From IMG/VR virus record IMGVR_UViG_3300042879_006196, positions 62,001-126,000 of that record: a DNA stretch of 64,000 nucleotides; one strand, written 5' to 3'. The DNA is from a virus. Position numbers and translations under genes: made by a program. Positions within the stretch are counted from its first letter, which is position 1, and every line of letters begins with the position of its first letter. Positions 15,623 through 24,262 of this stretch are shown one piece after another. The notes under the pieces were generated by a model. The model saw only the letters and a program-made list of their open reading frames with translations. It was not told the origin of the DNA and did not search any database.

Positions 15623-15785
15623 ATTGTTTCTCTAAAATTTTTCGCTCTAATGAATCAGATAAAAGATTGGCTTTATCAATGTAATCTTGAGTTGACATTT
15701 CTTTTTTTTGTTTTTTATTGTTGCTTTTAATATACGTGACAACGGCGGCACATGCAAGCAAAGAAATTACAAAATTTGGTTTCAC
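15561..15785 (-). CDS. Small N-terminally anchored membrane protein
   Basis: 74 aa from a GTG start. Residues 4-18 (NFVISLLACAAVVTY) form one membrane helix or signal anchor, followed by a basic, Asn-rich cytoplasmic-type tail. TATATACT directly precedes the GTG. Its 3' end overlaps the next gene. Function unknown. Confidence 0.45.
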   Translation of the reverse strand: MKPNFVISLLACAAVVTYIKSNNKKQKKEMSTQDYIDKANLLSDSLERKILEKQYENNTINNHIKFRNNRNTIK

Positions 15786-15822
15786 AGTATATATTTTACT
15801 GGAAATGTGTCAACAAAACATT

Positions 15823-18474
15823 TTAGATTGTGTTAAATTTTGTTAAGTTTTTTTTCATCCACTGAAGGGCTTCAGCTTTATCGTTAAACTCTCCATTCAG
15901 CTGTGCTTTCCAGGCTTCATCTAACATATCTTTGATATCTCTTCCTTTCAGATTAGTGTTTTCAACAACATCATAGCCATTAATAAACGCCACTTCTCTT
16001 TGCATTCTATTTTGCAACCATTCTAATGCTGTTTCTCTGTTTTTCATTCTTGGATCATGATCCAAAATCATTTTTCTATGTTCTTTCAAAATTTGCCCGA
16101 TTATTGGACCACCTTTTTTCGTGTAAACCATAATATCTCTACCTTGTAAAAGATCTTGTGCTTTATCTTCAAATACACCGAGCTCATTTGCTTTTTCAAT
16201 CATTGTTTTTGCTTCATCTGGTAGTTTTTTTTCTAAAGGTGGTCTACCTGAATGATCTGCCTCAATTAAATAAGAAAGCATTTTAAGATTTGAAGGATAA
16301 ATTTTTTCTGCTAAATTTTTCACAAAAGAATCTTGTTTGGAAGTGTTTGAGTGATGAATGTGTGCAAGATGGTATTCTACCAAAGGTACCACTTGATCTA
16401 TCACTTTCTTGGGAGCCCCTATTGATTCTAAAAACGCTCTAGCTTTAGGTCCGCCTTTTTCTTCATGACCATGAGATGTAATTCTATCTTTTCCTTTTTT
16501 ATTAGTTACAGCTGTCGTTTCAGGTTTTGCAAAATCATGTGCAAGAGCCGCATAAATTAACACTTCTCTTTGTTCAGGAGAAAGATTTTCTCTGTCAGCA
16601 ATTCTAGCTGCTTCATTCATAACATGTGCAGTATGAACGTCCACGCTGCCCTCAGGGTGCCACTCCGAATCTTGTGGGGTATCTTTCAGATCATGTATTT
16701 CAGGGAAATTAGCAGACCAACCAGTGGTATAAAGAAAATCTAATGCCTTTCCTGGTTCAATACCTTTTGTTACAAGTTTTTTAAATTCTTCATAAATTCT
16801 CTCTTTAGGGAGATGCTGGAATTCTTCTCTTATAGATTGTGCTAATTCAGCTGTTTCAGGTGCAATATCAAAACCAAATCTAGATGCAAATTGCATGCCT
16901 CTTAAAACTCTCAATGGATCTTCAGCAAAAGCATCAGATGTATGTCTTAATATTTTATTAGTAAGATCTTGTCTACCGTTATATGGATCCACTATTTCAT
17001 GCGTGATAGGATCATATGAAATAGCATTAATTGTAAAATCTCTTCTAGCAGCAGCCTCTTCAGGTGTAAGATCTGACCTCACCTCTACATTAAAATCTTT
17101 ATGCCCCACTCCTGCTTTAGAATCAAGTCTGGGTAATGAAAAATCAAAATCCATACCATCTTTGCCAACAAATTTAATCACTCCAAATGATTGTCCAACA
17201 AGATCTGCTTTACCATACTTAGACAAAATCTGATTCAATTCATCATAATTAAGCCCATACACTTCAAAATCAATATCCTTTGGTGATTTACCTAAAATGG
17301 CATCTCTTACAGCTCCTCCAACAACAAGTGCCCTACCTCCTGAATTTGAAATATCAGAAAGCAAATCATACACATAATCTGGAAGTGATATCAGTAAATT
17401 TTGTTTTTCACCGTATTTTTTCAAATTAAAAGATACATTTCTTACATAAGCCAATTTATGAATTTTCCTCTCAACATAATCTACGTATTCTTGTAAATAT
17501 ATAGCATTAGATCTTTTTGTTTCTGGATTAATTTTATTTTTTTCTGATTCCAATGCGGACAAAAGATTTCTATAGGCTTCCAATTCGCCTATAGAATATC
17601 TTTCTTTTTCAAAAATTTTATATGCATCTGAAATAATTTTTTTGACAGGTTCAGGCATTATAATTATTGGTTTAGTTCCTTTTTGATTGAAGATATAATC
17701 GTATAATCCTTTTTTAAGGAAAAGCAGATATTCTTTTCCAAAATAATCTCTATGAGTATAATTTGGCAAATATTGTCTATGTTTTAAAACTATATCATTA
17801 ATACAATATTCAATGACATCATGCACAGATTTTCTGACAGATTGATTGTGAAGCTTCGAATAATTTTCTACGAACTCTACATTTAGGATATTGTTGTGTT
17901 TCTGAATTAAGCCTTGTAAATTAGCCCTTGCTTCTTCAGGTGATTGATAATAATAGGGAAATTTCTGCTGATCTTCTCTAGAAAGTTGGCTTTGATGTTT
18001 TTTATCTGTTCTATCTAAAAGTTTTTCATTTCTCCACCAATCTGTTTTGCTTTTTTGTTTACTAATAACATGGGTAATTTCATGAGCCATGTTAGATTTA
18101 ATATAAATTAAATCTTTATTTTTGTCCGATGCAGCATTAATGCCAATTTCTTTGTCAATAGTGGCTTTTGCGTGTTGTTTTTTATTTTTATCAAAATAAA
18201 TAAATACGGGTATTTTTAAATCTAAGGCTTTTGACTCTAACACACAATCTAAAAATAAAGTTTGAATCTTTTGATAAATATCACCCCATAAAAGAAGTTT
18301 TTTTTCATAAGCAACAGTAGAAGTATCAGTGGCATTTTGTAATTCTTCTCTCATAATTGATTCTTTTTCAGAGATCTCTAAAAAAGCTGGATTTGTAATC
18401 ATGGCATATATATTATTTGCCACTGAATCAAAATTATCAAAGTATTGTGTTACTGAGCTATACTTATACCACAC
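15823..18474 (-). CDS. Zincin-like / CCA-adding tRNA nucleotidyltransferase / HD fusion
   Basis: 883 aa, GTG start in AGATTGTGTGG (N-terminus MWYKY). Residues 1-350 hold HEITH (131-135) and a downstream SPEEAR (179-183) that could supply the third ligand of a zinc metallopeptidase. Residues about 378-640 are a class II tRNA nucleotidyltransferase/poly(A) polymerase head: VVGGAVRD (384-391), DID (400-402), RRDFTINA, and DPLRVLR. A C-terminal HD-type region follows (DVHTAH, ALAHDFAK, HLAHIH). The enzyme would add or repair CCA on tRNAs; two of the phage tRNAs lack an encoded CCA. Usual CCA enzymes are 400-480 aa; the metallopeptidase-like half is extra. Confidence 0.85.
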   Translation of the reverse strand: MWYKYSSVTQYFDNFDSVANNIYAMITNPAFLEISEKESIMREELQNATDTSTVAYEKKLLLWGDIYQKIQTLFLDCVLESKALDLKIPVFIYFDKNKKQHAKATIDKEIGINAASDKNKDLIYIKSNMAHEITHVISKQKSKTDWWRNEKLLDRTDKKHQSQLSREDQQKFPYYYQSPEEARANLQGLIQKHNNILNVEFVENYSKLHNQSVRKSVHDVIEYCINDIVLKHRQYLPNYTHRDYFGKEYLLFLKKGLYDYIFNQKGTKPIIIMPEPVKKIISDAYKIFEKERYSIGELEAYRNLLSALESEKNKINPETKRSNAIYLQEYVDYVERKIHKLAYVRNVSFNLKKYGEKQNLLISLPDYVYDLLSDISNSGGRALVVGGAVRDAILGKSPKDIDFEVYGLNYDELNQILSKYGKADLVGQSFGVIKFVGKDGMDFDFSLPRLDSKAGVGHKDFNVEVRSDLTPEEAAARRDFTINAISYDPITHEIVDPYNGRQDLTNKILRHTSDAFAEDPLRVLRGMQFASRFGFDIAPETAELAQSIREEFQHLPKERIYEEFKKLVTKGIEPGKALDFLYTTGWSANFPEIHDLKDTPQDSEWHPEGSVDVHTAHVMNEAARIADRENLSPEQREVLIYAALAHDFAKPETTAVTNKKGKDRITSHGHEEKGGPKARAFLESIGAPKKVIDQVVPLVEYHLAHIHHSNTSKQDSFVKNLAEKIYPSNLKMLSYLIEADHSGRPPLEKKLPDEAKTMIEKANELGVFEDKAQDLLQGRDIMVYTKKGGPIIGQILKEHRKMILDHDPRMKNRETALEWLQNRMQREVAFINGYDVVENTNLKGRDIKDMLDEAWKAQLNGEFNDKAEALQWMKKNLTKFNTI

Positions 18475-18522
18475 AATCTAGTATTAAAAATTTTTAAGTT
18501 ATATACCTCGTATTTAAAATAT

Positions 18523-18795
18523 ATGAAAGAATTCACTGTGACATTTGATAAGTCAAATTTTTCTAGAGAAAATGCAATTATGAAGTCCAAGAGAATCAAT
18601 TTAAAATTGAACACAATTTTACTTTGGCTAGGTAGACATGTTGTGTATGATCATTATTTAAATTCAGAATGGTTTGGCGGAAAAGAAGATGGCACAGATT
18701 ATGTGTTTTGGTTTAAATTAGAAAAAGATAGAGATAGAGCAGAAATATTTATCAATGAAATAATTGAAAATGGAATTCCAAGAATTAGAAACTAA
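18523..18795 (+). CDS. Hypothetical protein (90 aa)
   Basis: CTCGTATTTAAAATAT precedes the ATG, a -10-like box 6 nt away, divergent from the CCA-enzyme gene 48 bp to the left. Charged, with aromatic patches (YDHYLNSEWFGG, YVFWFKLEK), probably alpha/beta. No family recognised. Confidence 0.55.
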   Translation: MKEFTVTFDKSNFSRENAIMKSKRINLKLNTILLWLGRHVVYDHYLNSEWFGGKEDGTDYVFWFKLEKDRDRAEIFINEIIENGIPRIRN

Positions 18796-18839
18796 ATTTA
18801 TATTCCAACATCTGATTGTTCTGTTTCAAATGGTAATGG

Positions 18840-19442
18840 TTATCCAAAATCTTCTGTTTGTTTTTCAATAGATTTATTTACAGGTTCTTGAGGTGGTTGA
18901 TCAGGTTTCTGTGCAGGTTTTTGAGGTGGTTGTGGAATTAAATATCTGTTAAAATTTTCTTTCATATCTCTTAAAATTTGCATGGGGTTAGTTCCTGGCA
19001 TCCAAAATACTTGCGATTGAAATTCTTTTCCATCTATCCCTGTAAGTTTTACTATACCATTATTTATCTTTACTTTATACGAATATAAATACGTTTCTAA
19101 TTTATATTTGTTTGGGTCTTCAGTTTCATTTACACCTCTTTGTGGCAATGTTTTCTGATTTGTTTGTTGTGGGTTAAAATTATTGGTTGGTGCAGGATTT
19201 GTTCGTGGGGGCATTGCTGGTGGCGTCGAACGAGTTGCAGACAAGGCAGGTGTGGGAGAATTTGTTTGTGTAGTTGAAGGTTTTAGAGGTGGCTTCAGAT
19301 TAGCATACCCAAGACCCCCAGTGAGTTTTTTTAAATAAAAATCATTGTCTTTATTTTCTGCCACAATTCTTGGAATTACCACGCTTCCATCAGGCAATTT
19401 TACCGCTTGATTTATCACTGTTTGACAAAATCTGTACCACAC
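18840..19442 (-). CDS. MWY-tagged Pro-rich protein
   Basis: 200 aa, GTG start within AGATTGTGTGG (N-terminus MWYRFCQTVINQ). Two low-complexity Pro/Thr/Gln linkers (about 50-105 and 170-190) flank a compact domain (about 110-165, with SYKVKINNGIVKLTGIDGKE). Linker-domain-linker layout suits a virion-attached or scaffold-like protein. Shares only its first residues with the other MWY proteins. Confidence 0.55.
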   Translation of the reverse strand: MWYRFCQTVINQAVKLPDGSVVIPRIVAENKDNDFYLKKLTGGLGYANLKPPLKPSTTQTNSPTPALSATRSTPPAMPPRTNPAPTNNFNPQQTNQKTLPQRGVNETEDPNKYKLETYLYSYKVKINNGIVKLTGIDGKEFQSQVFWMPGTNPMQILRDMKENFNRYLIPQPPQKPAQKPDQPPQEPVNKSIEKQTEDFG

Positions 19443-19520
19443 AATCTGATATTAAATAAATTTCACATTATTTCCTTCGAATGAATTCAGCAAATTCGTG
19501 TATGTTTTTTCGTATATAAA

Positions 19521-19988
19521 ATGATGATTGAAAAATTAAATGAACAAATACATGAATTTTACAATAATAAATATCTAAGAAATAGATATCCATCTTTGTC
19601 ATATGTTTCATCTACACATGGTTTTGTTAATGGAGATTCGCCAGATTTAGCTGCTGTAGCTTTGGGTTATAAACCTGCGGCTTTATGGCATGAAAATTGG
19701 ACAGATGTAAATTCTGATTACATCACTTCTTGTTGCTATAGAGGTAATGAATTATTGTATTTGGACACTTATACTGTAGTGGTTTGTGAGAGAAAAGATT
19801 TTGATAAGTACAAAGCCATATTTAATAAGCCAAATACATCCAGGGAGTGGGGAGAACTTTTAGGATACCCAAAACATCTTGTTGATTTGTTTGTAGAATG
19901 CTGCGAAGGAAGAGAAATTCCAGACTGGGACACTTACAATACCAAAGCTGAAGAAATGGCTCTCAGATTGTGTATGGAAATGGATTAG
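19521..19988 (+). CDS. Hypothetical protein (155 aa)
   Basis: TCGTATATAAAATG precedes, so the mRNA would be leaderless from ATG 19521 or 19524. Acidic, with several Cys (SCCYRGNE, VECCEGRE) and Trp. Convergent with the minus-strand gene that begins one base after its stop. No family recognised. Confidence 0.5.
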   Translation: MMIEKLNEQIHEFYNNKYLRNRYPSLSYVSSTHGFVNGDSPDLAAVALGYKPAALWHENWTDVNSDYITSCCYRGNELLYLDTYTVVVCERKDFDKYKAIFNKPNTSREWGELLGYPKHLVDLFVECCEGREIPDWDTYNTKAEEMALRLCMEMD

Positions 19989-19989
19989 T

Positions 19990-20778
19990 TTATCGAACAG
20001 GTTCGTAAGGTCTATTTCTTTCTCTTTCAAGATATTCTTGCCTTTCTTTTTCAGCTTTTTCAGCTGCTTCTTGTGCTTTAAAATATTTTCGACTTTCTTC
20101 ATTCATTCTTTCTAGTTCATCTGGGTCAATATTAGCATAGTATTTTTCTTGAGCATCTCTTTGTTCTTGAGTTATCTTGAGTTTTTCATCTATTTTTCTC
20201 TGATTTTCTCGTTGTTCTTCTTCCTGTTGTTTTCTTGAAATTAAGTTTGCATTTTCAATTTGTTGATACTTTTCCATTTCAGTTTGTGAATTATTATCGT
20301 TTAAGCGTTCTTCTTCTTCTAAAAAATTTCTTGCAAGGTATTCAAATATTTCTGCTTTCTCAAGGGATACTTTTGGCTGCTCAGCATGTATTGGTTCAAA
20401 TATTTGCTCTAGCCCTTCATTTTTCAAACGCTCTAACACGTAATTTAATCTTCTTTCAGCTCGGTTTTTTTTAGCTAATAATGTTCCAGCCATTACTCGA
20501 TTTGGTGCAATCTCAAAGCGTTTATCTGAAAATAAAAATCTGTCAAAATACTCTTGATTTTCCATTTTTTCCATTTCTCTAAAATATGCATTTTCTGCTT
20601 TGAGAAATTCTTTTTGAGCCTCAGCAAGTTCAGCTTTGAACGCATGAACTCTTAGAGGGCTTTGTGCATATTTTGCAATTTTTATAAAAACGCTGTGCAT
20701 TTGTTTAGCCTCTTTAGTGAGCCCAGCATAATCAAGTTCTGTAGCGATTGAGGCAATTTTAACAAGCAGATTTTTCAT
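19990..20778 (-). CDS. Tagged coiled-coil protein C
   Basis: 262 aa; SD AGGAA precedes ATG. N-terminal MKNLLVKIASIATELDYAGL matches the module of the genes at 9461 and 9976. From residue 50 onward it is almost entirely charged helix, with long Glu/Lys/Gln coiled-coil stretches and a QRDAQEKYYANIDPDELERM segment. It could be a scaffold or internal head protein carrying a targeting module. Confidence 0.6.
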   Translation of the reverse strand: MKNLLVKIASIATELDYAGLTKEAKQMHSVFIKIAKYAQSPLRVHAFKAELAEAQKEFLKAENAYFREMEKMENQEYFDRFLFSDKRFEIAPNRVMAGTLLAKKNRAERRLNYVLERLKNEGLEQIFEPIHAEQPKVSLEKAEIFEYLARNFLEEEERLNDNNSQTEMEKYQQIENANLISRKQQEEEQRENQRKIDEKLKITQEQRDAQEKYYANIDPDELERMNEESRKYFKAQEAAEKAEKERQEYLERERNRPYEPVR

Positions 20779-20780
20779 TT

Positions 20781-21368
20781 TTAATTCCTAATATTTTTTA
20801 CCACTTGGTTCCAGTCCATAATTTCTAAAATTGCATCAATGTACCCTTCGCGGTCTGTTCCAAAATCTGGGAAATAAGCATGTTCATACATGTCTATTGC
20901 TGCAATTAATTCACAATTCCACATAGGGAATGTGTTTTGTGTATCACCGATTACATTAATAATCATTTCGTGGTCGTAGCAATAACCAACAAATGCCCAG
21001 CCACGTGATGCTAATGCTGTGGCTTTTAAGTCATTAATGTAGTTTGAAAAATTATCATAATCAGCTTTAATTAAAGCATTGAATTCTGAGGTGGGTTTTC
21101 CATCTCCATTCAAATGATTAAAAAATATTTTGTGATTTAAAAAACCTCCATATGCAAAAGATTCAGCCATTTTTTGATCTCTCACTTCAGAAAAAATAGT
21201 GTTGATCTCTTTTAAATTTTTTCTTTTGTTTAAAGCTTCCACTGCTTTATTATTATTTTTGGCGTAGCTTTGCCAAAGTTTCAAATGTTCCTCATTTGTT
21301 TTTTTAGAAATCCCTACTTTTTGTAATTTGTTTTTAGGTAATTCTTTTGGAATGTCTAATTTTACCAC
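20781..21368 (-). CDS. sodA/sodB-like: Fe/Mn superoxide dismutase
   Basis: 195 aa from GTG 21368 (VVKLDIP); a longer frame from 21470 would overlap the divergent gene and adds unrelated residues. Family features: EEHLKLW near the N-terminus (first His ligand), YGGFLNHKIFFNHL (second His), ASRGWAFVGY, AAIDMYEHAYFPDFG (Asp and His ligands), and the terminal YIDAILEIMDWNQV. It converts superoxide to O2 and H2O2. The second His pair of the usual HYxxHHxxY motif is missing. Fe/Mn SODs are rare in phages. A Dps-like gene lies 1.7 kb away. Confidence 0.85.
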   Translation of the reverse strand: MVKLDIPKELPKNKLQKVGISKKTNEEHLKLWQSYAKNNNKAVEALNKRKNLKEINTIFSEVRDQKMAESFAYGGFLNHKIFFNHLNGDGKPTSEFNALIKADYDNFSNYINDLKATALASRGWAFVGYCYDHEMIINVIGDTQNTFPMWNCELIAAIDMYEHAYFPDFGTDREGYIDAILEIMDWNQVVKNIRN

Positions 21369-21439
21369 ATTCTTTTTTTCTTGATGACAACTTATATTAC
21401 CTTGAAGGAATTTGAAGTGAGATTGTGTAATTAGATTGT

Positions 21440-22972
21440 ATGAGTGGTTGTGTTCCTTGCATGAAGGCAAATGAAAATATTTTCAGCTTGATTGATTATG
21501 CAAATAGCTTAGACATTAAAAATCCTAAACTCGCATCAAAAATTGATCAGATTGTGTTGGGGATGGTGAAGGAAAGTCAAGCTACAGACAACAGTTTAGC
21601 TTTTCAAGGACCAGGTACTAATGTGGAAAGAACTAAAGTAGAACAAACAGACAACAGTTTAGCTTTTCGAGGACCAGGTACTAATGTAAATAGAAAGCAA
21701 GATTCATCTGAAAAAAAAGGTGGTTTAGGGGAATCTTTGTCGAAAGTTGCACCTTCAGCAGCTTATATTGGTTTAACTGGAATGCAATTTGTTGCAAATA
21801 AATGGTGGGATGAGCTTTTTATGGAACGTAGATTTTATTATTTATATAGTCTTGCAAATCAACAAAAAGACCCGACAAAAAAGAAACAACTATTCAAAGA
21901 AGCAGCATTTGCCTTTCAAACAATAGAAAAAAACCACCCACAACTTTTTAACAAAATTGTAGAAAATTTAAATTTGAAAAACGTAGATAGCCTAAATGGA
22001 TTTTTTTTGTTACAGTTAAAAACTGTAAAAAAAGAACTCAATAACTTTCAAAAAACTTTAAAAGCAATGGGCGGATATGAAAATCTTATACCAAGTGTAG
22101 CAAAATTAATTGAAGAATTGCAAGACAAAATGCTTTCTAATAATGTTCCAAATGGACAAGTACAATTTTACGTGGAAAAATTAAAAAAAGCTTTAGCAGG
22201 AAAAAATTTCGAAGATGCCTATAAATTTATAAGTAATTGGAGACAGCCTAACACATTAATGAATACTATTGCTAAAAATCTGACACAAAGAAACCCCCAA
22301 GGAGTCATTATTGCTGATGGCGCGGAAGTTTTAAAAAAAACAACAAATGCTACTATGGTTGTATCAGAGAAAGAAGTAAGTAAGTTGGGGAAATTCCTTG
22401 AAGAAATTACATTAGCATTTCCATTTTTAAAAGATTATATTAAACCGATAAAAGTGTTTGGAGGTATTGTAATAAATCTGGGTTTGGGTTTAGCACAATT
22501 AGTTGACGTAATTAATATGATGCGCACTGGTCAAGCTAGAGGTGCTAAATTTTGGTGTCAGGTATTTGGAGCACTTTCATCTTTTATTCAATCAGCTTCT
22601 TTTATACCCGCTGTTATGGTAGCCACAGAAGGAATTTCTGCAGGAGTTGGTGCTTTTATGAAAGCTATAGATTTAATAATAAATGGTGCTTACTGTACTT
22701 CTGTTTTTTTCTTTTCAGCTAGTGATGCCAAAAATCTTCAAGGATCTATCACACAATCTCAACTATCTCCTAATGATTTGAATGTTGCTAATCAATTAGT
22801 AAACATTAAAAATAAAAAAATGATCAATGATCAATTTAAAGGAATGGTTGCTAATAATAAAATTGAGAATCCTAATGAAGTGGGGGCATATTTGAGAAAA
22901 CAATTATTAACTAAGCCGATTGCCCAACCTGGACAGCCAGTTGCTCAACCAGGACAACCTGCTGTAGCATAA
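21440..22972 (+). CDS. Large tagged protein with hydrophobic C-terminal half
   Basis: 510 aa. The N-terminus has ENIFSLIDYANSLDIKNPK, a diverged version of the IAxxxxxLD module. A 17-residue unit (DNSLAFQGPGTNVERTK) is directly repeated near residues 53-85. Helical middle, then hydrophobic segments (about 330-365 and 375-430) that could be membrane-active, and an Ala/Gln/Pro repeat tail (QPGQPVAQPGQPAVA). Possibly an ejected or internal virion protein. Starts in AGATTGTATG, next to another copy of the octamer. Confidence 0.5.
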   Translation: MSGCVPCMKANENIFSLIDYANSLDIKNPKLASKIDQIVLGMVKESQATDNSLAFQGPGTNVERTKVEQTDNSLAFRGPGTNVNRKQDSSEKKGGLGESLSKVAPSAAYIGLTGMQFVANKWWDELFMERRFYYLYSLANQQKDPTKKKQLFKEAAFAFQTIEKNHPQLFNKIVENLNLKNVDSLNGFFLLQLKTVKKELNNFQKTLKAMGGYENLIPSVAKLIEELQDKMLSNNVPNGQVQFYVEKLKKALAGKNFEDAYKFISNWRQPNTLMNTIAKNLTQRNPQGVIIADGAEVLKKTTNATMVVSEKEVSKLGKFLEEITLAFPFLKDYIKPIKVFGGIVINLGLGLAQLVDVINMMRTGQARGAKFWCQVFGALSSFIQSASFIPAVMVATEGISAGVGAFMKAIDLIINGAYCTSVFFFSASDAKNLQGSITQSQLSPNDLNVANQLVNIKNKKMINDQFKGMVANNKIENPNEVGAYLRKQLLTKPIAQPGQPVAQPGQPAVA

Positions 22973-23035
22973 AGCCCAATATAAACTGAAAAAACATTTA
23001 AAAAAAACAAATGTTTAAAGTTTATGTTGGGCTTT
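22971..23035. terminator. Bidirectional terminator between convergent genes
   Basis: A 17-nt arm AAAGCCCAATATAAACT (22971-22987) pairs with AGTTTATGTTGGGCTTT (23019-23035) with one mismatch, and inside it AAACATTT pairs with AAATGTTT. A-run on one side and T-run on the other fit termination on both strands, between the 510-aa gene and the Dps-like gene. Confidence 0.85.
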
Positions 23036-23039
23036 ACAA

Positions 23040-23399
23040 TTATTTAAGAGTGAGAAGATATTTTAATTGATTAAGTGCGCCAAGCATTTCATCTCTGATG
23101 TTTAAAAGATCTGTATCTTTCTCATTAAGAGCTTGTGGAATTTTGTCTTCAAGCACTTCAATATAAGCATCAATGTTGTCTTTAAAATTATCTGCATAAT
23201 TGAACAAAGTTATGTTAAATTTATCACTTGCCACTGGTCTTTTATATTTGCCGATATGAATTTCCATAAATGAATCAATCAAATCATCTAATGTTTCATA
23301 AGCGTTGCCTAATGCCTTATGTTCTGCATAACTTTCTGTTTGCCAATGGTAAATTCTAAGTTGATTTTGCAACGTAAGAAATAATTCAACTATGCTCAT
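23040..23399 (-). CDS. Dps/ferritin-like small protein
   Basis: 119 aa, helical. The segment YHWQTESYAEHKALGNAYET then LDDLIDSFME keeps a His-Trp followed by His, and an Asp and Glu spaced 15 and 19 residues after that His, the same spacing as Dps ferroxidase ligands (H43, D58, E62). It is shorter than true Dps and belongs with a ferritin-like group that I recall from phages and giant viruses. A role in iron storage or DNA protection is inferred, consistent with the nearby superoxide dismutase. Confidence 0.6.
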   Translation of the reverse strand: MSIVELFLTLQNQLRIYHWQTESYAEHKALGNAYETLDDLIDSFMEIHIGKYKRPVASDKFNITLFNYADNFKDNIDAYIEVLEDKIPQALNEKDTDLLNIRDEMLGALNQLKYLLTLK

Positions 23400-23414
23400 A
23401 CTTATTACTTAAAA

Positions 23415-23439
23415 AAAAATAGGGCAAAGCCCTATTTTT
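23415..23439 (-). terminator. Terminator after the glycosyltransferase gene
   Basis: Perfect 11-bp arms AAAAATAGGGC / GCCCTATTTTT with a 3-nt loop. On the minus strand it follows the glycosyltransferase stop and ends in a run of nine T, a classic rho-independent form. It sits just before the start of the Dps-like gene. Confidence 0.9.
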
Positions 23440-23460
23440 AATTCTTTTATGAAATAAATT

Positions 23461-24258
23461 TTATTTCAAGACTATCATTTTTTCATGTCCCACTCTCACA
23501 CTTGGATCAACATAACATTTAATTCCTTTTTCTCTTAATTCAAGGAAGAAGCTTGCATCTTCGGAAGAAAAGTCATAAATTTGCCCACCTTTAAGTTCAT
23601 GGAATTGCGGTTTGAAGAATGGATATTCAAAAGATTCATGCACTCCAGATCTGACCATAAGCCAGCCAAAACCAATGTAAACACACTCAAACACTCCATC
23701 ATTCTTTTGAACTTCTGGAAGTTTTGATTTTTTATCCATTTGTTCAAGAGTAAGGAATTGAAAACTGCCATTGTTTTGGAAGTAATCTTCATCCCATTCA
23801 TCCACGCAAGTGGTGTGGTGACCATCTGCCATTAAATAAACGCCAGAAAGCATTTGCATTTGTGGGTTTTTTTGCATTCTTTGAAGAAGTTTGAAAAAAT
23901 CTTCAGGAGAAAATACGATGTCAGAATCAATCCACATAATGTAATCATAAGTAAATTGACCATCGAATGGTTTTTGATTTCTCCCTCTCAATACATGTGC
24001 CCTCAAGCAAGCTGAACGTGCGTAATAAACTACAGGGCTGTAAGCATTACTTAATGCAAATGAGATCCCATTTTGATACATGGCATTGCAAAGATTTGTC
24101 CAACTTTGTAGAAAATTAGCAGTGAATTCTCTACCAGGAATGCAAAAAATTACATTGATGTGTGGTTTTTGACCTGGTAGAGGTTGAGAGGGAGTTTGCT
24201 GTGCATAATTTGATGCGACTTGTGCTTGGTTTGAAACTGAATCAAGTTTAAACTTCAT
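23461..24258 (-). CDS. GT-A fold glycosyltransferase-like protein
   Basis: 265 aa. After a 30-residue linker, NVIFCIPGREFT begins a GT-A nucleotide-sugar-binding domain; DYIMWIDSDIVFSP (about 108-121) contains the DxD metal-binding motif, and EDASFFLELREKG plus the C-terminal GHEK fit the acceptor end. It could glycosylate phage DNA, virion proteins or cell-surface glycans. TGTAAAATAACTTT precedes the ATG, a box inside the end of the bS21 gene. Confidence 0.7.
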   Translation of the reverse strand: MKFKLDSVSNQAQVASNYAQQTPSQPLPGQKPHINVIFCIPGREFTANFLQSWTNLCNAMYQNGISFALSNAYSPVVYYARSACLRAHVLRGRNQKPFDGQFTYDYIMWIDSDIVFSPEDFFKLLQRMQKNPQMQMLSGVYLMADGHHTTCVDEWDEDYFQNNGSFQFLTLEQMDKKSKLPEVQKNDGVFECVYIGFGWLMVRSGVHESFEYPFFKPQFHELKGGQIYDFSSEDASFFLELREKGIKCYVDPSVRVGHEKMIVLK

Positions 24259-24262
24259 AAAG

